Assembly (NCBI GenBank): GCA_016290295.1
Contig: JAEETJ010000010.1
Span: forward strand, 16,998-80,997
Direction: 5' to 3'
DNA length: 64,000 bases
DNA from: Bacteroidales bacterium
GTDB taxonomy: Bacteria; Bacteroidota; Bacteroidia; Bacteroidales; WCHB1-69
The notes beneath the pieces were generated by a model. The model saw only the letters and a program-made list of their open reading frames with translations, was not told the DNA's origin and made no database searches. A program made the position numbers and the translations under genes. Shown one piece after another: positions 8,108 to 17,308 of the stretch; the first letter of the stretch is position 1, and each line of letters starts with the position of its first letter.

Positions 8108-9781
8108 TTAATAGGGTAATTTATACAGATAAACTTCCCAAAAAGAGTTGTCGTTGGTAAAGGATCTTTCAAAATTCCAATCTAATTCTTTGTGGTTGAG
8201 AATTGGGACTGCAGAAAAAACATATTGGCAGTTCATCTTGCGAAGCTGCTCAGTATTGATGTCCAAATGCTGAATGACTTTCCCACAATTTTTGCCATAT
8301 CGATATTCTTTTCCTAATTCGGAAGAAAAAATATAACAACGGCTGCCCCAGTGGTCATAATAATTCTTTAAATCATTGTCTTTCTCTAATTCTGATTCAA
8401 TTATTTTTCTGAATTCATGTTTGTACTCCAAAGGATATGCGTTCCAATAACCATCTATACAATAAAAACCGTTATATTGTGCTACGGCGGGATGCATTCC
8501 GATACTTACAATGGGACACTCCTGTCTAGGTTTATTAATGTATTCGTGAATTTCAGCAAATAAATCTTCATCAAAATATTGGTGATATGTCGGCTCCGTT
8601 TGGCGGTCCAGTACATATTTTTTTGCTTGAAACATGTATTCTTTATTGCGGATAAAATCACAGCCTATAACAATCAAACAGGTGCATATCACAATAGAAA
8701 GCCCTCCCTTGTTTTCAATTGTAAGGTCAGCGGTTCGAGCCAGTAAGACAATCCATAAAGTTGTAAGGAAAAAATAAAACCTGTCCATTTGAAATTGCTG
8801 AATAAAGCTTCCTGGGGTCGAAAATAATAAAATAACATGATAAATGAGACCAAAAGAGACAATGGAAATAATTGCCAGGAGGATATACAAGGAGATTTTG
8901 TCTGTTCTTTTAGTAATCATCCAATTATAAATAAATAAAAGTAAAATAGGGATGGTGATTAATTCTCCTGTGTGAATTTGAGTCATGCAAAATAGTTTGA
9001 AATGAGACAGGATTATTTGACCAATGGTGGAATCATTCTGAAATTCAGCTCTGTGGGATGTGTTTATTTGTCCACCAGTAAAATCCATAACAAGCTGTAT
9101 GTTGGTGAAGAGATAGATTATTCCTAGGAAAAAAAGAGCGGAAATAAATATCCAATGAGCTTTTTTATCATGGATGACAATATACAGATAATAGATAACA
9201 CCAATAATTCCGACGAATACTCCGGAAAGTAAGAGTTGGGAATATATGCCATATAAAAAAATGCACAAGAGAGAAATCCCAATTTTGTTATTGTTCTTAA
9301 GATTAAAGAATGCATAAACAACAAGCGGTATGCCGGCAGATGATATCCCGTAATCGGAATAAAAAGCTATGAAAGCGAAACACAAAGAAGAAAGTGTCGC
9401 AATGAAATATTTATGTGCACTATCTTTAATTACATGTCTTGAAAGAAGCAAATACATGCCGATATATGCGATAATCCTTGCCAAAAAGCTATTCACAATA
9501 ACACCCCAAAACAATGGGAGAAATGTATATAGAAGAATGGTTATATCCCATGGAGCTCTGAAAGCTGATCTGGTGACAGGTCCAATTATAGGCTCTTTCG
9601 AAGAATAGTCAAAGACCAAGTTAAGGTCTTTTAACATCTTGATATTGGCTATACTGCTATCTAAGTTATCAAGAATGATTACATACCAGTTTTCTCCTAG
9701 AATCAAGACTGGTATATAATATAAAATGACAAGAAAAATGCCTGTGATAAAAGGCAAATGTTTTTTAGAAAGTCGTAGCAT
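8108..9781 (-). CDS. Polytopic membrane protein, DUF6044-like
   Basis: A 557-residue protein with an N-terminal helix followed by an extracytoplasmic loop containing ILDNLDSSIANIK. About ten more hydrophobic segments follow, then a soluble C-terminal domain of about 170 residues. The 'hDNLDS' loop after the first helix resembles DUF6044 proteins and GT-C glycosyltransferases, which hold acidic residues in that loop. It lies between wecE-like and polysialyltransferase-like genes (gaps 5 and 55 nt), so glycan assembly is likely. It could be a polyprenyl-phosphate-sugar-dependent transferase; I cannot assign the reaction. It is unusually A+T rich compared with the housekeeping genes. Confidence 0.55.
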   Translation of the reverse strand: MLRLSKKHLPFITGIFLVILYYIPVLILGENWYVIILDNLDSSIANIKMLKDLNLVFDYSSKEPIIGPVTRSAFRAPWDITILLYTFLPLFWGVIVNSFLARIIAYIGMYLLLSRHVIKDSAHKYFIATLSSLCFAFIAFYSDYGISSAGIPLVVYAFFNLKNNNKIGISLLCIFLYGIYSQLLLSGVFVGIIGVIYYLYIVIHDKKAHWIFISALFFLGIIYLFTNIQLVMDFTGGQINTSHRAEFQNDSTIGQIILSHFKLFCMTQIHTGELITIPILLLFIYNWMITKRTDKISLYILLAIISIVSFGLIYHVILLFSTPGSFIQQFQMDRFYFFLTTLWIVLLARTADLTIENKGGLSIVICTCLIVIGCDFIRNKEYMFQAKKYVLDRQTEPTYHQYFDEDLFAEIHEYINKPRQECPIVSIGMHPAVAQYNGFYCIDGYWNAYPLEYKHEFRKIIESELEKDNDLKNYYDHWGSRCYIFSSELGKEYRYGKNCGKVIQHLDINTEQLRKMNCQYVFSAVPILNHKELDWNFERSFTNDNSFWEVYLYKLPY

Positions 9782-9786
9782 TAAAA

Positions 9787-10914
9787 CTAATTATATACAT
9801 TTTTAATCGTGTCGCATATTTTTATAACATCTTTTTCCTCCAATTCGTAAAACAAGGGAAGTCTTACCAAACAGTCTGCATAGTGGTCACAGTTTGGCAA
9901 AGTACGTCCATCGTGTTTGTTCTGATAGTAGGGGCTGCTATGTAAACTTAGATAATGAAAGACCGCAAGAATACCTTCGGATTTTAGTGTGGAAATCAAG
10001 CGGGTTCTTTCTTCCAAATTTGGACACACCAGATAGAACATGTGCGCATTATTGGTCGCATATTCAGGGATGTTAGGCAGAGAAAATGCACCTGCTTCAG
10101 CAATTGGAGCTAAAAGTTCATGATATGTGTTCCAAAGCTTTATTCGTTTTGCTTGAATTTGTTCCAGCTGCTCCAACTGTGCCCATAGGAATGCAGCGAT
10201 GACCTCGGAGGGTAGAAATGAGCTGCCTATGTCCACCCATCCATATTTGTTGACTTCGCCACGGAAAAACTCAGCACGGTTAGTTCCTTTTTCCCACAAA
10301 ATTTCGGCTCTTCTTATAAACTTATCGTCATTAATGACCAACATGCCTCCTTCTCCAGAAATTATATTTTTGGTTTCATGGAAAGAGAATGCTGATAGAT
10401 GTCCAATGCTACCAAGAGGTTTTTTTTTGTAATAACTATCAATGGCTTGAGCCGCATCTTCAACTACAAGTAAATTATGTTTATCGGCAATATCCATGAT
10501 TGTATCCATGTCGCAAGCAATTCCGGCATAGTGCATGGGAATGATAACTTTTGTACGTTCAGTTATCAGTGACTCAATTTTTTCCGCGTCCATGTTCGGA
10601 TTGTTTGTCATACTGTCTGCAAAAACTATTTTTGCGCCTGCACGGACAAAAGCTAAGGCTGTTGAAACGAAGGTATAGCTTGGGACGATAACTTCATCGC
10701 CAGCTTGAATATTGCATAACATGGCGGCCATTTCCAACGCATCTGTACAACTTGTGGTAAGAAGACATTTTTTGAAACCATATTTTTCCTCGAAGAAGTG
10801 CTGGCATTTTTTTGTGAATTCGCCATTGCCCGAAATTTTTCCGGAAGCTACAGCTTCTTTGATATAATTTGTCTCGTTTCCTGTGAGAAAAGGTTTGTTA
10901 AATGGAATATTCAT
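9787..10914 (-). CDS. dTDP-4-amino-4,6-dideoxygalactose transaminase, WecE/RffA-like
   Basis: A 375-residue PLP-dependent sugar aminotransferase of the DegT/DnrJ/EryC1/StrS class. It would convert dTDP-4-keto-6-deoxy-glucose to dTDP-4-amino-4,6-dideoxy-galactose using glutamate. The fold signature begins NIPFNKPFLTGNE, the WecE/RffA type. VEDAAQAID (151-159) carries the PLP-contacting Asp, and the Schiff-base lysine is Lys182 in FSFHETKNI. The next gene upstream encodes a WecD-like acetyltransferase, so the pair could make dTDP-Fuc4NAc. Genes for the dTDP-sugar precursor are not in this window. Confidence 0.85.
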   Translation of the reverse strand: MNIPFNKPFLTGNETNYIKEAVASGKISGNGEFTKKCQHFFEEKYGFKKCLLTTSCTDALEMAAMLCNIQAGDEVIVPSYTFVSTALAFVRAGAKIVFADSMTNNPNMDAEKIESLITERTKVIIPMHYAGIACDMDTIMDIADKHNLLVVEDAAQAIDSYYKKKPLGSIGHLSAFSFHETKNIISGEGGMLVINDDKFIRRAEILWEKGTNRAEFFRGEVNKYGWVDIGSSFLPSEVIAAFLWAQLEQLEQIQAKRIKLWNTYHELLAPIAEAGAFSLPNIPEYATNNAHMFYLVCPNLEERTRLISTLKSEGILAVFHYLSLHSSPYYQNKHDGRTLPNCDHYADCLVRLPLFYELEEKDVIKICDTIKNVYN

Positions 10915-10955
10915 TTTTTAACAACTTGATATACGGGAAGTTCGTTGATAAATAA

Positions 10956-11675
10956 TTATATATGAGAAATATGTTTCACAAAAACATATTCTACATTTGT
11001 GATTTCAAAATTAAAGTGATTGTATAAACGTAATACAGGAGTATTGTTCATCGATATCTTTGGTCTAAACCACTCAAAGTCTTTCTTTTCGTATAGTAAC
11101 GGATACGTAGGAGCAATTATGCCCAATCCCATACCGCTATACAGCCCGCCTAAGATACCATACATGACATTGTCCTCAATCCGAGCTATTCCGAATCCAA
11201 TTTCTTTATTGCGAAATAAAAACTTTTGGAGTGAAGCACCTCTTTCAAATGCTGAACGAATCCAATTCTTATATCTTCTAGTTGAATATTTGGGACCAAA
11301 CACAGGATCAAGATATATGCGGTCGGTGGTGAACATGTTTTCATCAATTTTATCTAAGACTTTGTTCAATCCTGATAGGTCGTTTACATCCATAATAGAA
11401 AAATTCTTCAGTAATCGACTATCTGCCGGGCTTAAGTGCCAGTCTTTCATCCTTTTTTGCAATGAAAGTTGGGTTTCAATAAAAGCATATTGGTGTTTTG
11501 TGGCCCAAAGATAATGGTTGTAGTCGGCTACAGCAAATTTCAAAACAATATAATCATAGTTTTTTTCTAAATCGAAGAGAATCTCCTCGGAAAAACTATC
11601 TCCTGTTTCAATTGATACTTCGGCAACTCGACAGTCTAGATTGGCTAATTCCCAATAACAATTTATAGTTTTCAT
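10956..11675 (-). CDS. WecD/RffC-like GNAT N-acetyltransferase
   Basis: A 239-residue protein with a poorly conserved N-terminal half and a GNAT domain from about residue 125. The GNAT part shows GLYSGMGLGIIAP at the acetyl-CoA-binding turn and ends with the typical ISMNNTPVLRLYNHFNFE. Together with the WecE-like gene 41 nt downstream it fits dTDP-fucosamine acetyltransferase. The start overlaps the GT2 stop by 4 nt (ATGA), showing translational coupling. The acyl group transferred could be something other than acetate given the acyl module in the same directon. The specific assignment depends on the neighbour. Confidence 0.65.
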   Translation of the reverse strand: MKTINCYWELANLDCRVAEVSIETGDSFSEEILFDLEKNYDYIVLKFAVADYNHYLWATKHQYAFIETQLSLQKRMKDWHLSPADSRLLKNFSIMDVNDLSGLNKVLDKIDENMFTTDRIYLDPVFGPKYSTRRYKNWIRSAFERGASLQKFLFRNKEIGFGIARIEDNVMYGILGGLYSGMGLGIIAPTYPLLYEKKDFEWFRPKISMNNTPVLRLYNHFNFEITNVEYVFVKHISHI

Positions 11676-12604
11676 TCTTCAATGTTGATTTTATCTTGGA
11701 TAATAAATAGTTGTCTTCCTTTTACTTGGTCAAAGATTTTTCCAATATACAAGCCCAGGATTCCCATAACAAATAATAAAAGACCACCGACAAACCAAAT
11801 GGAGAAAACTGTGGTCGTAAAGCCTGCAACTTGAATGATGCCTAATGCGTATGCAAATATGTTGTATAAAGCTAGTATGAAAGAAATGATTGACATTGAG
11901 ATTCCTAATCCAACTGCCAATCTCAGAGGTTTATTACTGTTTGAAATGATGATATCACCGCTTAATTTTAATAACTTTAACAGTGAATATGAGCTCTTTC
12001 CTTGAGGACGCTCTGCATGAATTACGGGGATTGCAGTTTGTCGAAACCCCAAATATTTTATCAGTGAGCCAAATGAACGGGCTGTTTCTGGCATTTTGTT
12101 ATATTCAGCAATGACATTGGAATGATATATGCCAAAGTTTGCAATGGTTTTGTCTGTTTTTTGACCACTTAACCAATCATAGCAGGAGTGAAAAATCGAA
12201 GATGACATTTTTTTGAAAAATCCGTCTTTTCTTTCTGCCCTTTGTGCATACACAATATCATAACCTTCCATTGCTTTTGCATAAAGATTTGGAATTTCTT
12301 CAGGTTTGTCCTGTAAGTCACAGTCCAATACAACTATCCACTCTCCTTTAGCATATTTAAGTCCGGCAGATATCGCATAATGTTGACCGAAATTACGGCT
12401 TAAATTAATTCCTTTCACTCTTGGGTCATCAGAACACACTTTTTGAATTTCAGTCCATGTGTCGTCGGGGGATGCATCGTTGACCAATATGATTTCTAAA
12501 TCTTCGGATATTGGTGTAACGCTTTCCTTAATTCTTCGGACTAATTCAGAGACCATTGCAGCCCCTTTGTATTCTGGAGAAATTACTGATATTTTAGTTG
12601 TCAT
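11672..12604 (-). CDS. GT2 polyprenyl-phosphate glycosyltransferase (GtrB/DPM1-like)
   Basis: A 310-residue family 2 glycosyltransferase. The N-terminal GT-A fold has VNDASPDD (42-49) and the metal-binding LDCDLQD (93-99). The C-terminus has two membrane helices (about 230-290). This layout is that of enzymes that load a sugar from a nucleotide donor onto undecaprenyl phosphate, making a donor for membrane-embedded GT-C transferases. It therefore pairs logically with the large membrane proteins downstream. The sugar is not predictable from sequence. Confidence 0.85.
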   Translation of the reverse strand: MTTKISVISPEYKGAAMVSELVRRIKESVTPISEDLEIILVNDASPDDTWTEIQKVCSDDPRVKGINLSRNFGQHYAISAGLKYAKGEWIVVLDCDLQDKPEEIPNLYAKAMEGYDIVYAQRAERKDGFFKKMSSSIFHSCYDWLSGQKTDKTIANFGIYHSNVIAEYNKMPETARSFGSLIKYLGFRQTAIPVIHAERPQGKSSYSLLKLLKLSGDIIISNSNKPLRLAVGLGISMSIISFILALYNIFAYALGIIQVAGFTTTVFSIWFVGGLLLFVMGILGLYIGKIFDQVKGRQLFIIQDKINIEE

Positions 12605-12635
12605 GGTGTTTATGGTTATATGGAATAGAGAATCC

Positions 12636-13568
12636 TTACATCATCTCTTTTAAAACTTTTACATTGTTTCTCACTTCTTTCTCTGACTCATAGAAACGGG
12701 TGGCGTCGTCAGGGTCTAATTCGAGTTCGATGATTTTCTCCACACCGTTGGTGCCAAGAATGACTGGCACACCAATGTAGATGTCGTGTAACCTGTATTC
12801 GCCTTTTAGATAAGCACATACGGGAAATACTCTTCGTTGATTACAAATAATGGACTCCACCATCTCGCAGATAGCGGCTCCTGCTGCAAGCCAACCACTA
12901 CGGCCTAAATAATTAATGATTTCCTCGCCTCCCATTTGTGTGCGATGAATGGCCTCTTGCACTTTGTCTTCGCTGAGTAAATTACGGATGGGAATGCCGC
13001 CAATGGTGGTGTATCGTGGCATGGGAACCATGGTCTTTCCGTGCCCCCCCAAGATAAGGGCTTGAATGTCTTTGGTGGAAACATGAAGGACATCTGCGAT
13101 AAACGATTTGTATCGAGCTACATCAAGCAAACCACTCATACCCATCACACGGTTATCAGGGAATCCACTGCTTTTCAATGCACAATAGCAAAGCACATCC
13201 AATGGGTTACTCACCACCACAATGATACAATTAGGTGCATATTTGGCCACTTGTTTGCATACATCCTCCACGATTGATGCGTTGGTGGTAATCAGGTCGC
13301 TTCGCTCCATGCCGGGTTTTCGTGGAATACCAGAGGTGATGACCACTACATTAGACTCTGCGACTGCAGAATAATCGGATGTCACGCCTTTTACGATAGT
13401 ATCAAAGCGTTTAAGTGCTGCACTCTGACGCAAATCCAGAGCTTTACCTTCTGCAACCCCTTGCTTGATGTCTAACAGGACTATTTCATTCACGAAGTCA
13501 CGCTCCGCAAGGCACGTTGCACATGATGCACCAACTTCACCGGCTCCGATTATAGATACTTTGCTCAT
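12636..13568 (-). CDS. mdh: Malate/lactate dehydrogenase family protein
   Basis: A 310-residue NAD-dependent 2-hydroxyacid dehydrogenase of the LDH-like malate dehydrogenase type. The Rossmann motif GAGEVG is at residues 8-13, the NAD-selecting Asp at 33, the mobile loop IPRKPGMERSDL holds Arg83 and Arg89, LLDVAR holds Asp149 and Arg152, and the catalytic His is 176 in GGHGKT. The family usually has GGHGD; here the acidic residue is Lys178. The gene sits in the glycan/acyl directon, 25 nt after the LuxE-LuxC gene and 31 nt before GT2. It may be the cell's only malate dehydrogenase placed in an odd location, or a dedicated 2-hydroxyacid dehydrogenase. Confidence 0.85.
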   Translation of the reverse strand: MSKVSIIGAGEVGASCATCLAERDFVNEIVLLDIKQGVAEGKALDLRQSAALKRFDTIVKGVTSDYSAVAESNVVVITSGIPRKPGMERSDLITTNASIVEDVCKQVAKYAPNCIIVVVSNPLDVLCYCALKSSGFPDNRVMGMSGLLDVARYKSFIADVLHVSTKDIQALILGGHGKTMVPMPRYTTIGGIPIRNLLSEDKVQEAIHRTQMGGEEIINYLGRSGWLAAGAAICEMVESIICNQRRVFPVCAYLKGEYRLHDIYIGVPVILGTNGVEKIIELELDPDDATRFYESEKEVRNNVKVLKEMM

Positions 13569-13593
13569 ATTTTAGTTCCTTCTTTAATGCTAA

Positions 13594-15861
13594 CTATTCA
13601 ATAAAAACAATCCTGCTTAAAGCGTGTATCAGGTCATAACCGTCCCAAACCAAGGTGAAGTCCATGGATTTTCCCATGGGAACAAAACGGTCGATGCCTT
13701 GGGGATGGTCCTCGTTGACAAATTTTACAATCTGTTCATGGGTCAATCCATAATAAGTTACCGTCTGACTTTTGTTGGTAGCAATGGGCAGGAGGTCTGT
13801 CAAACTTTGGGCATCATATTCATAAAAGAAACCGCTGTTATAACGATAGTCCATAATACCCAAATAAAGATTATTCATTTGAATGCGGGTGAGTAACGGT
13901 TGTTCAACAGTCACACCTGCCAGTTCTAAATTAGCAGCAGCCTTGTAGAGGGCATTAATCTTGCCAATAGTCTGAACAGGGGCAATATTGTAATGCTCTT
14001 TGGCGTAGGCCAGCACTTTTTGCCAGAAGAGTTTCTTCGCTTCAGTTTTTTTCTCGCCCAACCATATAATGATACGCGGTGCAGTGCAGGCGTTCTGGTC
14101 GGAGAAATAGGTGTCGTTATAGAAGTTTTGTACAATCTTGTCTTGGTCGTCTGCCTCCAAGAAACGGTCTCCTTCAATTACAGCAAACGAAAAACGGTCG
14201 GCAAAGTTCACCTCGTTGGCACGGGGCTGCAACGGAGACTGTCGAATTTCGGCGATGGTAGCGTCACCACCCCATACGACACGGCTCTGGCATATACTGG
14301 AGAACAGATCTGTAATTTCCTTGATAGGCGGATATTTCACGAAGCAGATGTATGGGGCCATATTCTGGTGGGTGGTTTCCAACAGTTCCTTTACGCAGTC
14401 GCTGATTATTTGTACTTGTGGGAAGTCCTTGGCGGGTAAACGCACGATGTTTGCATTACCGGCCAATAAGCCAGCGGCGAAACTGAATGCACAGTTCACG
14501 GGCACATTCGATGGGGTGCTGTGGAACACAATGCCACGTCCCAAACGGCGTTCCAGATCGTGATAGTTTTCTTTCTCTTTTAGCAGAGCGGCCTTACGGC
14601 ACCAGAATCCAAAGGTCATGACGTCTGAGAATGCCCTTCCTTTTTTCATCACCAGTTTGGATAGGTCATTGAAAAAAGAAATAACAGGTTCTGCAAATGG
14701 AGGTAATGCGGGAACGGAAGGCATCTGTTCGATGGTCTTGTCATCACCAATTACGAACTCGAGGCCGCTCAGTTTGCCGAATTTGGCAGCATAGGTGTCG
14801 GAACACCCGCGGATTTCCGCATTTTTGATTCGTCCGATAATATGGAAGTATTTGCCTTTTCTTCCGCAGGGACAGTCATCTTCGCCTGCAATATATCCTT
14901 GGTCTTCAGTAAGCAACACATGACCAGGATAACTCTTGGGGAGCACACTCACTACTTCTATGATGCCAGTCTCACCTTTTTTGGCCACGCTGAAATCGTA
15001 AGGATTGCGGACAATGATATCCGAGAAGTTGGAGGCGTGAAGGTGACCGTGTTCGCATTCAATATAGATGGTGCCTGTCTGCTCAACCATGCCGTAGTAG
15101 TCGTGAACATTCTCCACTTTGATGCCACATACGTTATTCAGGCACTGCTTGAACTGCGCTGTAGAAACAGACTCTGCGATAAGTTTCTTCCAGCCACCAC
15201 CGTGAATCAGAACACCTTTCGAAAGGTCCGGCTTATAACCACTATCCAATAATTTTTTGTAGAAATGTTGCCAAATCATGAAAGTAAAGCCAAAGAGGAA
15301 GATGGTCTCATCCTTATGCTCTTCCAAAAAGGCTTTCATGCCCTCAATATCCAACTCCATATTTTCATCCAGCGCATACATACGCTTGCTGCCAAACATG
15401 GAGAAACCCAAGATACCTGCGCCACGGGCACTGAACATGTTGCGGTCCTTCACCACGTTGCTGGAATCCAGAATAATCATAGGCACACGCTTGTTGCCTA
15501 ACAACGAGGCCACAATCTTGGTCAGTGTTTTGGTCTGATTTGCAGAGGTTTCACGGTCCAAATATATCTTGGATACCTTCTGACCAGTAGTACCTGAGGA
15601 AGTCATGGTTTTCACCACTTCATCCTCTGCCACACTGCGCAGAGTCAAGTCTTTGAACAGGCTTACTGGAAGGTAAGGCAGGTCTTCGTAATGCTGAATC
15701 TTATTCAGGTCAACACCTGTCGCATCCAGCATTTTCTTATATTCAGCACTATGTTCATAATGATATTTGGTTAGATTTACCAAATACTCATCCAACACTT
15801 TGTGCTTTTCTTCTTTTCCTAAAGAATAAGGAGCAATTTCCAACAATTCTTCCAAGGTCAT
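13594..15861 (-). CDS. LuxE-like acyl-protein synthetase fused to LuxC-like acyl-CoA reductase
   Basis: A 755-residue two-domain protein. Residues 1-350 match the LuxE/PaaK adenylating family: TSSGTTGQ (87-94) is the nucleotide loop, YYGMVEQTG (255-263) the second core motif and CPCGRKG (330-336) the cysteine pair. Residues 385-755 match LuxC: the nucleotide-binding HSTPSNVP (447-454) and the catalytic Cys592 in DQNACTAPR. In bioluminescence these are separate proteins that activate a fatty acid and reduce it to an aldehyde. No luxAB is present here. The fusion would activate a carboxylic acid or take it from ACP/CoA and reduce it with NADPH. Its product is probably used in glycan modification. 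Confidence 0.88.
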   Translation of the reverse strand: MTLEELLEIAPYSLGKEEKHKVLDEYLVNLTKYHYEHSAEYKKMLDATGVDLNKIQHYEDLPYLPVSLFKDLTLRSVAEDEVVKTMTSSGTTGQKVSKIYLDRETSANQTKTLTKIVASLLGNKRVPMIILDSSNVVKDRNMFSARGAGILGFSMFGSKRMYALDENMELDIEGMKAFLEEHKDETIFLFGFTFMIWQHFYKKLLDSGYKPDLSKGVLIHGGGWKKLIAESVSTAQFKQCLNNVCGIKVENVHDYYGMVEQTGTIYIECEHGHLHASNFSDIIVRNPYDFSVAKKGETGIIEVVSVLPKSYPGHVLLTEDQGYIAGEDDCPCGRKGKYFHIIGRIKNAEIRGCSDTYAAKFGKLSGLEFVIGDDKTIEQMPSVPALPPFAEPVISFFNDLSKLVMKKGRAFSDVMTFGFWCRKAALLKEKENYHDLERRLGRGIVFHSTPSNVPVNCAFSFAAGLLAGNANIVRLPAKDFPQVQIISDCVKELLETTHQNMAPYICFVKYPPIKEITDLFSSICQSRVVWGGDATIAEIRQSPLQPRANEVNFADRFSFAVIEGDRFLEADDQDKIVQNFYNDTYFSDQNACTAPRIIIWLGEKKTEAKKLFWQKVLAYAKEHYNIAPVQTIGKINALYKAAANLELAGVTVEQPLLTRIQMNNLYLGIMDYRYNSGFFYEYDAQSLTDLLPIATNKSQTVTYYGLTHEQIVKFVNEDHPQGIDRFVPMGKSMDFTLVWDGYDLIHALSRIVFIE

Positions 15862-15900
15862 ATTTCAAATAATTATCAATTGTCAACTATCAATTATCAA
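15862..15900. repeat. A+T-rich intergenic repeat, family B
   Basis: Copies of the words CAATTATCAA and CAACTATCAATT fill the gap between the AMP-ligase stop and the LuxE-LuxC start. The same words occur at 35021-35138, 41215-41312 and 55196-55246. Confidence 0.6.
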
Positions 15901-17307
15901 TTACAGCATCGCTTGCATGGCTGGGTAGTCAATCTTACCCGAGCTCTTCACGGGGATGGCTTCAATTACGCGCACTTCAAATGCTTTGGGGTTGAAGCCT
16001 GTTTTTTCAGCTAACAGTTTAATGATGGATTCTTCAAGACCTTGCTCTGTAACAAAGATAGTTATCTTGTCATCCACTCCTACGCAAGCACAGCTTGTCG
16101 TAATTGATTTGACCATCTGCTCGGTGGCGTCGAGATTGCAGCGATTGCCCCATACTTTCACAAATCGTTTCATGCGGCCAGTGATATAGTAAAAACCATC
16201 ACTGTCTCTGCGGGCTACATCACCTGTGTGCAGTTCACCGTGATTTTCGTCACCCTTGGCCAAGTCGGCACGGCATTCGGCATAGCCTAATGAAACATTA
16301 GGGCCAATATAAACCAGTTCTCCGTCAACATCGGATTCTTCGATGGGATTGCCGTTTACATCAATCAAGGAGAATTTGCCACGTGGAATAGCGATACCGA
16401 TGCTAGCGTATTTTTCCAAAGCATGCTCAAAGGGAAGATAACTCATACGGGCAGTGGCTTCGGTCTGACCGTACATCACAAAGAACTTTTTGCCTTTTTC
16501 CTTGGCAAACTCAATATATTCTTTTGCGATGTCTTTATTCAGCTTGCCGCCTGCCTGTGTCATGGTTTTAAGATAGGGTAGGTCCATACGGAAAAACCGG
16601 AGCATTTTCAGCATTTCGTAGGTGTAAGGCACTCCGGAAATTGAGGTGGCCTTTTGTTCCTTCAGGAAATTCCAGAATTCACGTTGAGCCACTGTGCCTT
16701 CAGTCAGTAACAGCGTAGCACCTTTGATAAGATGGCTGTTAATGACAGATACGCCGTAACTGTAGTAAGAAGGCAATGTGGTGATAGGTCTCTCCTGCTC
16801 ATCTATTTCCAAGTATTCCGCAATGGATTCCGCATTGGCTAATACATTTTTTGCTGTCAGCCTTACGAACTTTGGGGAGCCAGTGCTGCCCGAGGTGGTG
16901 AGACAAAGTGCCAATTCAGGGTTTATTTCAGGCTTATCTATCTCATTCTCATACTGCATTTTCTGCAAAGAGAAAGTTGCATACTTGTATATAGTTTCTC
17001 CCCCAATGCTTTCAATCTTGTCACTTGAAATCCATATATATTCCGGCTGATAGATAGTCATCAGGTTTTGAAGTACAGAAATGTCCTTGCTACCGTCCAG
17101 CAGAACGATGGGGATATGATGTTCCATGCATGCCACATAGCCTACCAGTGAGCCAATTCGGTTTTCGCAAAGGCAGAACAGCAGACCTTTTTGAGGTACG
17201 GCGTCAGCAAACTCTTTTGCAATTGCAACCAGTTGGTTGTATGTCATCGTTTCACCCTTATCAGTGATGACGGCGATGTTAAACTTGTGTTTTTCTAAAC
17301 CAAACAT
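15901..17307 (-). CDS. AMP-dependent acyl ligase (ANL superfamily)
   Basis: A 468-residue adenylate-forming enzyme. The ATP loop TSGSTGSPK is at 138-146, YGQTEATARM gives motif A5, and HTGDVARRDSDGFYYITGRMKRFVKVWG gives motifs A7-A8 (here GELHTGDVA and ITGRMKRF). The C-terminal VKSSGKIDY carries the motif A10 lysine. It is shorter than most acyl-CoA synthetases and is encoded with an acyl carrier protein, so it probably loads a small acid onto that ACP or onto CoA. It is 1 nt from the hydrolase gene upstream and 39 nt from the LuxE-LuxC gene. The acid is unknown. Confidence 0.85.
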   Translation of the reverse strand: MFGLEKHKFNIAVITDKGETMTYNQLVAIAKEFADAVPQKGLLFCLCENRIGSLVGYVACMEHHIPIVLLDGSKDISVLQNLMTIYQPEYIWISSDKIESIGGETIYKYATFSLQKMQYENEIDKPEINPELALCLTTSGSTGSPKFVRLTAKNVLANAESIAEYLEIDEQERPITTLPSYYSYGVSVINSHLIKGATLLLTEGTVAQREFWNFLKEQKATSISGVPYTYEMLKMLRFFRMDLPYLKTMTQAGGKLNKDIAKEYIEFAKEKGKKFFVMYGQTEATARMSYLPFEHALEKYASIGIAIPRGKFSLIDVNGNPIEESDVDGELVYIGPNVSLGYAECRADLAKGDENHGELHTGDVARRDSDGFYYITGRMKRFVKVWGNRCNLDATEQMVKSITTSCACVGVDDKITIFVTEQGLEESIIKLLAEKTGFNPKAFEVRVIEAIPVKSSGKIDYPAMQAML

Positions 17308-17308
17308 T

